Positions 1 to 10,347 of a stretch of DNA of 64,000 nucleotides are shown here, in pieces. The position numbers and the translations under genes are program-made. Position 1 is the first letter of the stretch; each line of letters opens with the position of its first letter. Source of the stretch: Ectobius pallidus (taxonomy: Eukaryota; Arthropoda; Insecta; Blattodea; Ectobiidae). The stretch lies in contig CAXKWD010000014.1 in the NCBI GenBank assembly GCA_964059195.1, positions 1,302,001-1,366,000 on the forward strand, given 5' to 3'. The notes beneath the pieces are model-generated. The model saw nothing but the letters and a program-made list of their open reading frames with translations, did not search any database and was not told the origin of the DNA.

Positions 1-130
1 TTAGCAATGACATTTTGAACATGAAACTGTAACTTAGCAATGCCATCTCCAAATACGAAACTGTTGCCTAGCAATGTCTTCTATAAGGAAAAGTTTTTGA
101 TCCCTCAATGATCAATACATACAATGAAAA

Positions 131-693
131 TATCGGTGATATGCTAATGGCATAACAGGGGTTGTAAATTTTCTTTAATAGAAAAGAATACTGTTGCCTA
201 GCAATGAGTTTTAAAACACGAAAGTGTTGCCTAGCAATGCCATTTTAAACCGGAAACTGTTGCCTAGCAATGCCATCAAAAAGAACTGTTGATTAGCAAT
301 GTCATTTTTGAACACAATATTGCTACCTATTTAAAGCTTTAAAAAAAAGATACTGTTGCGTAGCAATGTCAATTTCTGACACGAAACCTTTACCTTTCAA
401 TGCATTTTCCAAAGTCGAAACTTCTTCCTAGCAATGTAATTTTTAAAGACAATTTGGCTGCCTATCAACGTAATTTTTCTATCACGAATGTTTTTCCTAG
501 CCATGCCAGTCTAAACCGGAAACTGTAGCATAGCAATGAAGTTTTAAAACACCTGACTGTTGCTTAGCAATGACATTTAGAACAAGAAACTGTAGCTTAG
601 CAATGCCATCTCCAAATACGAAACTGTTGCCTAGCAATGTCATCTATAAGGAATAGTGTTTAATCCTTCAATGATCAATACATACAATGAAAA
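131..693 (+). repeat. Representative satellite monomer (563 bp, variant A)
   Basis: One full monomer, measured between two TATCGGTGAT anchors. It holds a ladder of related subrepeats: the core GTTGCCTAGCAATG or a close variant starts near 193, 226, 259, 288, 319 (degenerate) and 355, and continues to about 640. Steps are 29-36 bp, most often 33. The part around the anchor, about 75 bp, is the least subrepeat-like. A 562-bp monomer therefore looks like a frozen 16-17-fold amplification of a roughly 35-bp ancestor whose copies have since diverged. The repeat step is not constantly a multiple of three, which argues against a coding origin. Confidence 0.85.
193..206 (+). other. Subrepeat core with a TTGC-CTA-GCAA dyad (first clear example)
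   Basis: GTTGCCTAGCAATG has an inverted pair TTGC/GCAA around CTA. It is the most constant element of the satellite: about four exact copies per monomer plus related forms such as GTTGCTTAGCAATG, GTTGCGTAGCAATG and GTAGCTTAGCAATG. Extrapolated over about 92 monomers this gives several hundred copies. The shape is close to the X-box bound by RFX-family proteins (GTTGCC-N(0-2)-RGCAAC), differing mainly in the final C. Confidence 0.5.
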
Positions 694-3600
694 TATCGGT
701 GATATCCTAATGTCAAAACATGGGTTGTAAATTTTACTTTAATAGAAAGAATACTGTTGCCTAGCAATTAGTTTTAAAACACGAAAGTGTTGCCTAGCAA
801 TGCCATTTTAAACCGGAAACTGTTGCCTAGCAATGTCCTCAAAAAGAACTGTTGCTTAGCAATGGCATTTTTAAACACAATATTGCTACCTATTAAAAGT
901 TTTTAAAAAAAGATACTGTTGCGTAGCAATGTCAATTTCTGAAACGAAACCTTTACATTTCAATGCATTTTTCAAATTCGAAACTTCTTCCTAGCAATGT
1001 AATTTTTAAAGACAATTTGGCTACCTAACAATGTAATTTTTCTATCACGAATGTTTTGCCTAGCCATGCCAGTCTAAACCGGAAACTGTTGCCTAGCAAT
1101 GAAGTTTTATAACACCTGACTGTTGCTTAGCAATGACAATTTGAATAAGAAACTGTAGCTTAGCAATGCCATCTCCAAATACGAAACTGTTGCCTAGCAA
1201 TGTCATCTATAAGGAATAGTTTTTAATCCCTCAATGATCAATACATACAACGAAAATATCGGTGATATGCTAATGGCAAAACATTGGTTGTAAATTTTGC
1301 TTTAATAGAAAGAATACTGTTGCCTAGCAATGAGTTTTAAAACACGATAGTGTTGCCTAGCAATGCCATTTTAAACCGCAAACTGTTGCCTAGCAATGTC
1401 ATCAAAAAGAACTGTTGCTTAGTAATGTCATTTTTAAACACAATATTGCTACCTATTATAAACTTTTAAAAATATACTGTTGTGTAGCAATGTTAATTTC
1501 AGGCACCAAACTTTTACTTTTCAATGCATTTTTAAAAGTCGAAACGTTTTTCTAGCAATGTAATTTTTAAAGACAATTTGGCTGCTTAACAATGTAATTT
1601 TTCTATGACGAAAGTTTTGCCTAGCCATGCCAGTCTAAACCGGAAACTGTTGCCTAGCAATTAAGTTTTAAAACAACTGACTCTTCCTTAGCAATGACAT
1701 TTTGAACAAGAAACTGTAGCTTAGCAATGCCATCTCCAAATACGAAACTGTTGCCTAGCAAAGTCATCTATAACCAATAGTTTTTAATCCTTCAATGATC
1801 AATAGATACAATGAAAATATCGGTGATATGCTAATGTCAAAACATGGGTTGTAAATTTTACTTTAACAGAAAGAATACTGTTGCCTAGCAATGAGTTTTA
1901 AAACACGAAAGTGTTGCCTAGCAATGCCATTTTAAAAAAGAAACTGTTGCCTAGCAATGTCATCAAAAAGAACTGTTGCTTAGCAATGTCATTTTTGAAC
2001 ACAATATTGCTACCTATTAAAAGCTTTTAAAAGAAGATACTGTTGCCTAGCAATGTCAATTTCTGACACGAAACCTTTACCTTTCAATGCATTTTCCAAA
2101 GTAGAAACTTCTTCCTAGCAATGTAATTTTTAAAGACAATTTGGCTGCCAATCAACGTAATTTTTCTATCACGAATGTTTTTCCTAGCCATGCCAGTCTA
2201 AACCGGAAACTGTAGCCTAGCAATGAAGTTTTAAAACGCCTGACTGTTGCTTAGCAATGACATTTTGAACAACAAACTATAGCTTAGCAATGCCATCTCC
2301 AAATACGAAACTGTTGCCTAGCAATGTCTTCTATAAGGAAAAGTTTTTGATCCCTCAATGATCAATACATACAATGAAAATATCGGTGATATGCTAATGG
2401 CATAACAGGGGTTGTAAATTTTCTTTAATAGAAAAGAATACTGTTGCCTAGCAATGAGTTTTAAAACACGAAAGTGTTGCCTAGCAATGCCATTTTAAAC
2501 CGGAAACTGTTGCCTAGCAATGCCATCAAAAAGAACTGTTGATTAGCAATGTCATTTTTCAACACAATATTGCTACCTATTTAAAGCTTTTAAAAAAAGA
2601 TACTGTTGCGTAGCAATGTCAATTTCTGACACGAAACCTTTACCTTTCAATGCATTTTCCAAATTCGAAACTTCTTCCTAGCAATGTAATTTTTAAAGAC
2701 AATTTGGCTGCCTATCAACGTAATTTTTCTATCACGAATGTTTTTCCTAGCCATGCCAGTCTAAACCGGAAACTGTAGCATAGCAATGAAGTTTTAAAAC
2801 ACCTGACTGTTGCTTAGCAATGACATTTAGAACAAGAAACTGTAGCTTAGCAATGCCATCTCCAAATACGAAACTGTTGCCTAGCAATGTCATCTATAAG
2901 GAATAGTGTTTAATCCTTCAATGATCAATACATACAATGAAAATATCGGTGATATGCTAATGTCAAAACATGGGTTGTAAATTTTACTTTAATAGAAAGA
3001 ATACTGTTGCCTAGCAATTAGTTTTAAAACACAAAAGTGTTGCCTAGCAATGCCATTTTAAACCGGAAACTGTTGCCTAGCAATGTCCTCAAAAAGAACT
3101 GTTGCTTAGCAATGGCATTTTTAAACACAATATTGCTACCTATCAAAAGCTTTTAAAAAAAGATACTGTTGCGTAGCAATGTCAATTTCTGAAACGAAAC
3201 CTTTACCTTTCAATGCATTTTTCAAATTCGAAACTTCTTCCTAGCAATGTAATTTTTAAAGACAATTTGGCTACCTAACAATGTAATTTTTCTATCACGA
3301 ATGTTTTGCCTAGCCATGCCAGTCTAAACCGGAAACTGTTGCCTAGCAATGAAGTTTTATAACACCTGACTGTTGCTTAGCAATGACAATTTGAATAAGA
3401 AACTGTAGCTTAGCAATGCCATCTCCAAATACGAAACAGTTGCCTAGCAATGTCATCTATAAGGAATAGTTTTTAATCCCTCAATGATCAATACATACAA
3501 TGAAAATATCGGTGATATGCTAATGGCAAAACATTGGTTGTAAATTTTGCTTTAATAGAAAGAATACTGTTGCCTAGCAATGAGTTTTAAAACACGAAAG

Positions 3601-6600
3601 TGTTGCCTAGCAATGCCATTTTAAACCGCAAACTGTTGCCTAGCAATGTCATCAAAAAGAACTGTTGCTTAGTAATGTCATTTTTAAACACAATATTGCT
3701 ACCTATTATAAACTTTTAAAAATATACTGTTGTGTAGCAATGTTAAATTCAGACACCAAACTTTTACTTTTCAATGCATTTTTAAAAGTCGAAACGTTTT
3801 CCTAGCAATGTAATTTTTAAAGACAATTTGGCTGCTTAACAATGTAATTTTTCTATGACGAAAGTTTTGCCTAGCCATGCCAGTCTAAACCGGAAACTGT
3901 TGCCTAGCAATTGAGTTTTAAAACAACTGACTCTTGCTTAGCAATGACATTTTGAACAAGAAACTGTAGCTTAGCAATGCCATCTCCAAATACGAAACTG
4001 TTGCCTAGCAATGTCATCTATAACCAATAGTTTTTAATCCTTCAATGATCAATAGATACAATGAAAATATCGGTGATATGCTAATGTCAAAACATGGATT
4101 GTAAATTTTACTTTAATAGAAAGAATACTGTTGCCTAGCAATGAGTTTTAAAACACGAAAGTGTTGCCTAGCAATGCCATTTTAAACCAGAAACTGTTGC
4201 CTAGCAATGTCATCAAAAAGAACTGTTGCTTAGCAATGGCATTTTTAAACACAACATTGCTACCTATTATAAACTTTTAAATAATATACTGTTGCGTAGC
4301 AATGTTAAATTCAGACACCAAACTTTTACTTTTCAATGCATTTTTAAAAGTCGAAACGTTTTCCTAGCAATGTAATTTTTAAAGACAATTTGGCTGCTTA
4401 ACAATGTAATTTTTCTATGACGAAAGTTTTGCCTAGCCATGCCAGTCTAAACCGGAAACTGTTGCCTAGCAATTAAGTTTTAAAACAACTGACTCTTGCT
4501 TAGCAATGACATTTTGAACAAGAAACTGTAGCTTAGCAATGCCATCTCCAAATACGAAACTGTTGCCTAGCAATGTCATCTATAACCAATAGTTTTTAAT
4601 CCTTCAATGATCAATAGATACAATGAAAATATCGGTGATATGCTAATGTCAAAACATGGGTTGTAAATTTTACTTTAATAGAAAGAATACTGTTGCCTAG
4701 CAATGAGTTTTAAAACACGAAAGTGTTGCCTAGCAATGCCATTTTAAACCAGAAACTGTTGCCTAGCAATGTCATCAAAAAGAACTGTTGCTTAGCAATG
4801 GCATTTTTGAACACAATATTGCTACCTATTAAAAGCTTTTAAAAAAAGATACTGTTGCGTAGCAATGTCAATTTCTGACACGAAACCTTTACCTTTCAAT
4901 GCATTTTCCAAAGTAGAAACTTCTTCCTAGCAATGTAATATTTAAAGACAATTTGGCTTCCTATCAACGTAATTTTTCTATCACGAATGTTTTTCCTAGC
5001 CATGCCAGTCTAAACCGGAAACTGTAGCCTAGCAATGAAGTTTTAAAACACCTGACTGTTGCTTAGCAATGACATTTTGAACAACAAACTGTAGCTTAGC
5101 AATGCCATCTCCAAATACGAAACTGTTGCATAGCAATGTCATCTATAAGGAATAGTTTTTAATCCTTCAATGATCAATACATACAATGAAAATATCGGTG
5201 ATATGCTAATGTCAAAACATGGGTTGTAAATTTTACTTTAATAGATAGAATACTGTTGCCTAGCAATTAGTTTTAAAACACGAAAGTGTTGCCTAGCAAT
5301 GCCATTTTAAACCGGAAACTGTTGCCTAGCAATGTCCTCAAAAAGAACTGTTGCTTAGCAATCGCATTTTTAAACACAACATTGCTACCTATTATAAACT
5401 TTTAAATAATATACTGTTGCGTAGCAATGTCAATATCAGACACAAATCTTTCACCTTTCAATGCATTTTTCATGTCGAAACTTTTTCCTAGCAATGTAAT
5501 TTTTAAAGACAATTTGGCTACCTAACAATGTAATTTTTCTATCACGAAAGGTTTGCCTAGCAATGCCAGTCTAAACCGGAAACTGTTGCCTAGCAATTAA
5601 GTTTTAAAACAGCTGACTCTTGCTTAGCAATGAGATTTTGAACATGAAACTGTAACTTAGCAATGCCATCTCCAAATACGAAACTGTTGCCTAGCAATGT
5701 CTTCTATAAGGAAAAGTTTTTGATCCTTCAATGATCAATACATACAATGAAAATATCGGTGATATGCTAATGTCAAAACATGGGTTGTAAATTTTACTTT
5801 AATAGAAAGAATACTGCTGCCTAGCAATGAGTTTTAAAACACGAAAGTGTTGCCTGGCAATGCCATTTTAAACCAGAAACTGTTGCCAAGCAATTTCATC
5901 AAAAAGAACTGTTGCTTAGCAATGTCATTTTTTAACACAATATTGCTACCTATTTAAAGCTTTTAAAAAAAGATACTGTTGCGTAGCAATGTCAATTTCT
6001 GACACGAAACCTTTACTTTTCAATGCATTTTCCAAAGTCGAAACTTCTTCCTAGCAATGTAATTTTTAAAGACAATTTGGCTGCCTATCAATGTAATTTT
6101 TCAATCACAAATGTTTTGCCTAACCATGCCAGTCTAAACCGGAAACTGTTGCCTAGCAATGAAGTTTTAAAACACCTGACTGTTGCTTAGCAATGACATT
6201 TTGAATAAGAAACTGTAGCTTAGCAATGCCATCTCCAAATACGAAACTGTTGCCTAGCAATGTCATCTATAAGCAATAGCCTTTAATCCCTCAATGATCA
6301 ATACATACAATGAAAATATCGGTGATATGCTAATGGCATAACAGGGGTTGTAAAATTTTCTTTAATAGAAAAGAATACTGTTGCCTAGCAATGAGTTTTA
6401 AAACACGAAAGTGTTGCCTAGCAATGCCATTTTAAACAGGAAACTGTTGCCTAGCAATGCCATCAAAAAGAACTGTTGATTAGCAATGTAATTTTTGAAC
6501 ACAATATTGCTACCTATTTAAAGCTTTTAAAAAAATATACTGTTGCGTAGCAATGTCAATTTCTGACACGAAACCTTTACCTTTCAATGCATTTTCCAAA

Positions 6601-8193
6601 GTCGAAACTTCTTCCTAGCAATGTAATTTTTAAAGACAATTTGGCTGCATATCAACGTAATTTTTCTATCACGAATGTTTTTCCTAGCCATGCCAGTCTA
6701 AACCGGAAACTGTAGCATAGCAATGAAGTTTTAAAACACCTGACTGTTGCTTAGCAATGACATTTAGAACAAGAAACTGTAGCTTAGCAATGCCATCTCT
6801 AAATACGAAACTGTTGCCTAGCAATGTCATCTATAAGGAATAGTTTTTAATCCTTCAATGATCAATAGATACAATGAAAATATCGGTGATATGGTAATGT
6901 CAAACCATGGGTTGTAAATTTTACTTTAATATAAAGAATACTGTTGCCTAGCAATGAGTTTTAAAAAACGAAAGTGTTGCCGAGCAATGCCATTTTAAAC
7001 CGGAAACTGTGGCCTAGCAATGCCATCAAAAAGAACTGTTGCTTAGCAATGTAATTTTAAACACAATATTGCTACCTATTATAAACTTTTAAATAACATA
7101 CTGTTGCGTAGCAATGTCAATTTCAGACACGAAACTTTTACCTTTCAATGCATTTATGAAAGTCGAAACTTTTTCCTAGCCATGTAATTTTTAAATACAA
7201 TTTGACTGCCTAACAATGTAATTTTTCTATCACGAAAGTTTTCCCTAGCCATGCCAGTCTAAAAAGAAACTGTAGCCTAGCAATGAAGTTTTAAAACACC
7301 TGACTGTTGCTTAGCAATGACATTTTGAACAAGAAACTGTAGCTTAGCAATGCCATCTCCAAATACGAAACTGTTGCCTAGCAATGTCATCTATAAAGAA
7401 TAGTTTTTAATCCCTCAATGATCAATACATACAATGAAAATATCGGTGATATGCTAATGGCAAAACATGGGTTGTAAATTTTGCTTTAATAGAAAGAATA
7501 CTGTTGCCTAGCAATGAGTTTTAAAACACGAAAGTGTTGCCTAGCAATGCCATTTTAAACCGCATACTGTTGCCTAGCAATGTCATCAAAAAGAAATGTT
7601 GCTTAGTAATGTCATTTTTAAACACAATATTGCTACCTATTATAAACTTTTAAAAATATACTGTTGTGTAGCAATGTTAATTTCAGACACCAAACTTTTA
7701 CTTTTCAATGCATTTTTAAAAGTCGAAACGTTTTCCTAGCAATCTAATTTTTAAAGACAATTTGGCTGCTTAACAATGTAATTTTTCTATGACGAAAGTT
7801 TTGCCTAGCCATGCCAGTCTAAACCGGAAACTGTTGCCTAGCAATTAAGTTTTAAAACACCTGACTCTTGCTTAGCAATGACATTTTGAACAAGAAACTG
7901 TAGCTTAGCAATGCCATCTCCAAATACGAAACTGTTGCCTAGCAATGTCATCTATAACGAATAGTTTTTAATCCTTCAATGATCAGTAGATACAATGAAA
8001 ATATCGGTGATATGCTAATGTCAAAACATGGGTTGTAAATTTTACTTTAATAGAAAGAATACTGTTGCCTAGCAATTAGTTTTAAAACACGAAAGTGTTG
8101 CCTAGCAATGCCATTTTAAACCGGAAACTGTTGCCTAGCAATGTCCTCAAAAAGAACTGTTGCTTAGCAATGGCATTTTTAAACACAATATTG

Positions 8194-8198
8194 CTACC
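8194..8198 (+). repeat. Left target-site duplication CTACC of the LTR element
   Basis: CTACC stands immediately before the LTR terminus TGTAAGCT and again immediately after the other terminus at 20747-20751. Unoccupied sister monomers in the array read ATTGCTACCTATTAAAAG with a single CTACC, for example at 37614-37618. A 5-bp duplication fits Bel/Pao integration. Confidence 0.95.
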
Positions 8199-8773
8199 TG
8201 TAAGCTCGTACAGCTTAGAGCCTATTTTTTATACCTTTATAGCAATTACTAGTAATGAAGTATTAATACAAATCACTAGATGGCACTGATGCCAATTATC
8301 AGTAGCCAGAATTCTTGGCACACTTGTACCTGTTTATATATGCTTAGAAAAAGAAAACATATGTTATATTCTGTACTATAATGAACTAAAGAATAATTTT
8401 GCACATCTATTTTTGTTAATATTAGCTATTATCAGCAGAATTACTAATTAATGTCAATTAGCAATAGAAAGCTGCATTGCCGACATCGAACTGATATCGA
8501 TAAGTCGAGTGCCAGCTCATTAACATTCACTTGGCGCTACAGACAGAATACAGTAGCTTACTTAAAGCCGTCCTATCGATTAGTGCCATCGATTAGATGC
8601 AGCTTTATGAATAAATCGATTATTCACCGCATTGAAATTATTAAATTTCTCTGTAATTATACATTGCAATTATAATGTAAATGCTCACATATTAATTTTT
8701 TATGTTACAGAATAATTACAGCATGTCATTCTCTGTAAATGTACCCTAGTTCTGGATGGAAGCTACTAGACAC

Positions 8774-8804
8774 TTCTAGAAGAGCCTTCCATGGGATTCT
8801 AGAA
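8774..8804 (+). promoter_or_regulatory. Paired TTCTAGAA palindromes, heat-shock-element-like
   Basis: TTCTAGAA occurs at 8774-8781 and again at 8797-8804, with another TTC between them. Each is an nTTCnnGAAn inverted pair, the unit recognised by heat-shock factors. The pair lies about 130-180 bp upstream of the proposed start site and is repeated in the 3' LTR at 19676-19706. Spacing between the two palindromes is not the ideal uninterrupted 5-bp phasing, so this is a suggestion from motif shape only. Confidence 0.3.
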
Positions 8805-8926
8805 CTCGACTCTTTGTAAGATGATTATGTGAACGCATTTTGGCCGTTAGACTTTCACTCACTCTCTCACCGATCGTCGCTTCGTAAGGGCACAGCCCCA
8901 ATTTAGCAACAGACCACAAGTCTGAA

Positions 8927-8960
8927 TATATATTTAGTACAGTTTCTACACACTACTCAG
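8927..8960 (+). promoter_or_regulatory. Candidate LTR core promoter (TATA box plus initiator)
   Basis: TATATATTTAG starts at 8927, and TCAG follows at 8957-8960, about 30 bp downstream, within the sequence CACTACTCAGCATGG. This is the normal distance from a TATA box to an arthropod-type initiator. If correct, U3 is about 8199-8957 and R begins there. The same sequence is present in the 3' LTR, with its TATA at 19829. No other TATA-like stretch is as well placed relative to the downstream AATAAA. Confidence 0.4.
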
Positions 8961-9212
8961 CATGGAACCAGTAATGACAGCCACGACTTAATCTACCAGG
9001 AGGTGGATATTTGAAACATCACTAGAACTGCGTGGAGCGTAGCTTGCAGCCATTGGAAGTACTCGCTACTGGCCACCGTTCAGGATGATCCACAGCAACG
9101 CAGAACTTCATCTACAATAACTGTACATCCCTTAACTTCAGTCCGGCTAAATGCAGTCACATTCTCATCAGATAGTCGCAAAAAAAGTTAAGTAACTTAA
9201 ACCTAACCATGT

Positions 9213-9515
9213 TATATTACACAAAAGCCAAGTAGGCTTAGCATCTTTGTGTCATTATAATGTAAAACTGATTGTATAATGCTAGGGAGTTTTGGCATCT
9301 TTGCAGCTCCTCTTTTTCTCTACGTGCAAGCCCAATATGCTGCCGTAGTAGTTTGAATAAACTTTAATATTACACAAAGACCAAGGATTGGTCTAGCATA
9401 TTAGTGGTTTTTACAGAAGTAATTCCGCTTTCATAAAGTTAAGAAGTTTTGGCAAATATTTGCAGCTTCTCTTTTCCTACTTGCAGATAAAGTATACTGC
9501 AGTAGTATTCTGAGC
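9213..9515 (+). repeat. Diverged internal tandem duplication in the LTR (about 153 bp x 2)
   Basis: Two consecutive units share the same plan: ATATTACACAAA, a short hairpin, TAGCAT, then AGTTTTGGCA, a TTTGCAGCT box, a pyrimidine run and GCAGTAGTA-like ends. Unit 1 starts about 9213 and unit 2 about 9366. The hairpins sit at the same place but differ in sequence: AAGCC-loop-GGCTT at 9225-9239 and a 7-bp stem AGACCAA/TTGGTCT at 9378-9394. Each unit ends in or near an AATAAA (9356 and 9555). The 3' LTR carries the same structure. Confidence 0.65.
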
Positions 9516-9554
9516 CAATACAGCTCAATTATTATTTGTAACTGTTGAAACAAA

Positions 9555-9560
9555 AATAAA
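9555..9560 (+). terminator. AATAAA signal in the 5' LTR copy
   Basis: AATAAA is followed within about 10-30 bases by the GT-rich stretch TTGAATTGTTGTTGTGG, the usual layout of a cleavage and polyadenylation site. An earlier AATAAA at 9356-9361 lacks such a downstream element. The working copy for the element's own transcripts would be the equivalent at 20458-20463. Confidence 0.45.
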
Positions 9561-9840
9561 GTTATTTGAATTGTTGTTGTGGAAACAAACTATATTGTGT
9601 TATAATAACAAATCAATCTTGAAATTATCCTGAAATCTACTTAGCAAAGATAACAGATCATAATAAAACATTGGTTATTGACAACTACAGCTAAGAATAA
9701 GAAGAATAAAGAAGCAATTCTCTCTCCATTCTTCCTGCTTCCTTCAAACATTCCTGCAATTCTAAACTTAAATATTTTCTGGATTATAATCCAGTGGTCC
9801 TCCGAAAATCCTATTGCAACCCTGTTAGGCACACTAGCCT

Positions 9841-10077
9841 ACATTTTTTGGTCCTTGCCGGGCCCGGATTCTACCCACGCCGTGGAAGTACATTTCATCC
9901 ACTCCTCAGACCAAAAACCTACATTTTTTGGTCCTCAACGAGCCTGGATTCTACCCACGCCGTGGAAGTACATTTCATCCACTCCTCAGACCAGAAACCT
10001 ACATTTACTGGTCCTTGCTACACCTGGATTCTATCCACACCTTGGATAATCACTTTGTCCACTCCTCATACCAACAG
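9841..10077 (+). repeat. 80-bp tandem repeat (about 3 copies) overlapping the primer site
   Basis: ACATTTTTTGGTCC at 9841, ACATTTTTTGGTCC at 9921 and ACATTTACTGGTCC at 10001 are exactly 80 bp apart. Each copy continues into GGATTCTA(C/T)CCAC and a CCACTCCTCA(G/T)ACCA block; copy 3 is the most diverged. The repeat includes the last bases of the LTR (CCTACA in the LTR, AACCTACA in copies 2 and 3), so the LTR/internal junction itself was duplicated. Open frames of 99-139 codons across it come from the repeat, and I do not count them as genes. Confidence 0.9.
9849..9867 (+). other. Candidate primer-binding site (tRNA-Tyr-like)
   Basis: TGGTCCTTGCCGGGCCCGG begins 5 bases after the LTR end. TGGTCCTT is what the 3' end of eukaryotic tRNA-Tyr (AAGGACCA) would pair with. 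Further downstream, GAGCC...GGATTC in copies 1-2 also resembles the reverse complement of that tRNA's T arm, with small insertions. The tRNA comparison is from memory. The site is echoed at 9929 and 10009 in the next two 80-bp copies. Confidence 0.5.
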
Positions 10078-10140
10078 TGTATATTGTTTGTAAAACACAT
10101 CTTGTATTTGTACAATTCTAATACTCTATTGTATTTTCAG

Positions 10141-10254
10141 CCTATGTTAACTGCATCATATACTAGGAGCAGTCATAGCAGGCCTAGTGGTAAGAAAAGG
10201 TGCAAGAATTCTGGTAGAGCAGTGCAAGGGACAACAGTCTTACTGGATAATCAG
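10141..10254 (+). other. Exon-like segment bounded by splice-site consensus
   Basis: Upstream is a good 3' splice-site pattern: a CTAAT branch-like box about 20 bases back, then a T-rich run ending TTTTCAG at 10140. Downstream is TCAG|GTAAGT at 10251-10260, a perfect consensus donor. The enclosed 114 bp opens with ATG at 10144 and encodes a short basic stretch (SRPSGKKRCKNSGR) without stops. It lies in the gag leader and in a different frame from gag. It may make a spliced accessory product, or it may be a chance or captured exon. No matching downstream acceptor was identified. Confidence 0.3.
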
Positions 10255-10347
10255 GTAAGTGACAGCCTTCCTTATAACACACTGTCATACACTACCCCTC
10301 ACAATGCCAGACTCACAAGTACTTGCCACAGATGCCTCCAGACTTAA
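10144..10347 (+). CDS. Leader open frame overlapping the gag start (67 aa, doubtful)
   Basis: An ATG at 10144 opens a 67-codon frame that passes over the gag ATG (10304) in another frame and stops at 10347. Unspliced transcripts read from the cap would meet this ATG before the gag ATG, so it could lower gag translation, be skipped, or be removed by use of the GTAAGT donor at 10255. Its first 37 codons coincide with the exon-like segment. The product has no recognisable domain; it is rich in S, T, R and K. I report it because of its position, not because I recognise a protein. Confidence 0.2.
   Translation: MLTASYTRSSHSRPSGKKRCKNSGRAVQGTTVLLDNQVSDSLPYNTLSYTTPHNARLTSTCHRCLQT

Larger units (their letters stand above)
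131..4200 (+). repeat. Four-monomer higher-order repeat (2,250 bp)
   Basis: Anchors 131/2381, 694/2944, 1257/3507 and 1818/4068 are all exactly 2,250 bp apart. The first three monomers of each copy (variants A, B, C) match closely, for example ATGGCATAACAGGGG in A and the ATTAGTTTT form in B. The fourth monomers differ: the one at 1818 carries AAAGAAGATACTG and the one at 4068 carries AAATAATATACTG, so the higher-order copy breaks down there. Compared with the five-monomer order A B C D E seen from 23.3 kb, variant E is missing between D and the next A; the join lies near 2,270-2,335. Confidence 0.8.
1..8198 (+). repeat. 562-bp satellite array, left arm
   Basis: Tandem satellite with no gene. 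The anchor word TATCGGTGAT recurs at 131, 694, 1257, 1818, 2381, 2944, 3507, 4068, 4630, 5193, 5754, 6317, 6881, 7441 and 8002, with spacings of 560-564 bp. All monomers share one orientation. Using variant letters A-I, the order is A B C D, A B C, then D-type monomers, E', F, G, H, I and a B-type monomer that is cut by the retrotransposon. The array starts before base 1. Short open frames inside it are translations of the subrepeats, not genes. Confidence 0.97.
8199..9843 (+). repeat. 5' LTR (1,645 bp)
   Basis: It begins TGTAAGCT and ends AGCCTACA, near-perfect inverted termini (7 of 8). It matches 19101-20746 almost base for base. By eye the differences are at 8412 and 8343 (single bases), two adjacent bases in the A-run near 9180, one base near 9329, and a 1-bp indel near 9534. 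It contains a TATA-like promoter, paired TTCTAGAA palindromes, two AATAAA signals and a diverged internal duplication. At 1.6 kb it is long for a Bel/Pao LTR. A 74-codon open frame at 8451-8675 recurs in the 3' LTR, but nothing supports its being a gene. Confidence 0.95.

Noticed and set aside
1..8198. CRISPR-like appearance of short regular repeats with spacers
   Set aside because: The spacers are themselves related, the repeat core is degenerate, the array continues for tens of kb as 562-bp monomers, and the inserted elements are animal retrotransposons. No cas genes are present.
8451..8675. 74-codon open frame in the 5' LTR, repeated at 19353-19577
   Set aside because: Present twice only because LTRs are copies; it lies upstream of the proposed promoter, and I recognise no domain.
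9641..9832. 63-codon antisense frame at the LTR end (also 20544-20735)
   Set aside because: Shadow frame in AT-rich LTR sequence, duplicated with the LTR.
9678..10093. Open frames of 99-123 codons over the 80-bp repeats
   Set aside because: The frames are generated by the tandem repeat and span the LTR/internal border and primer site; no conserved protein is recognisable.
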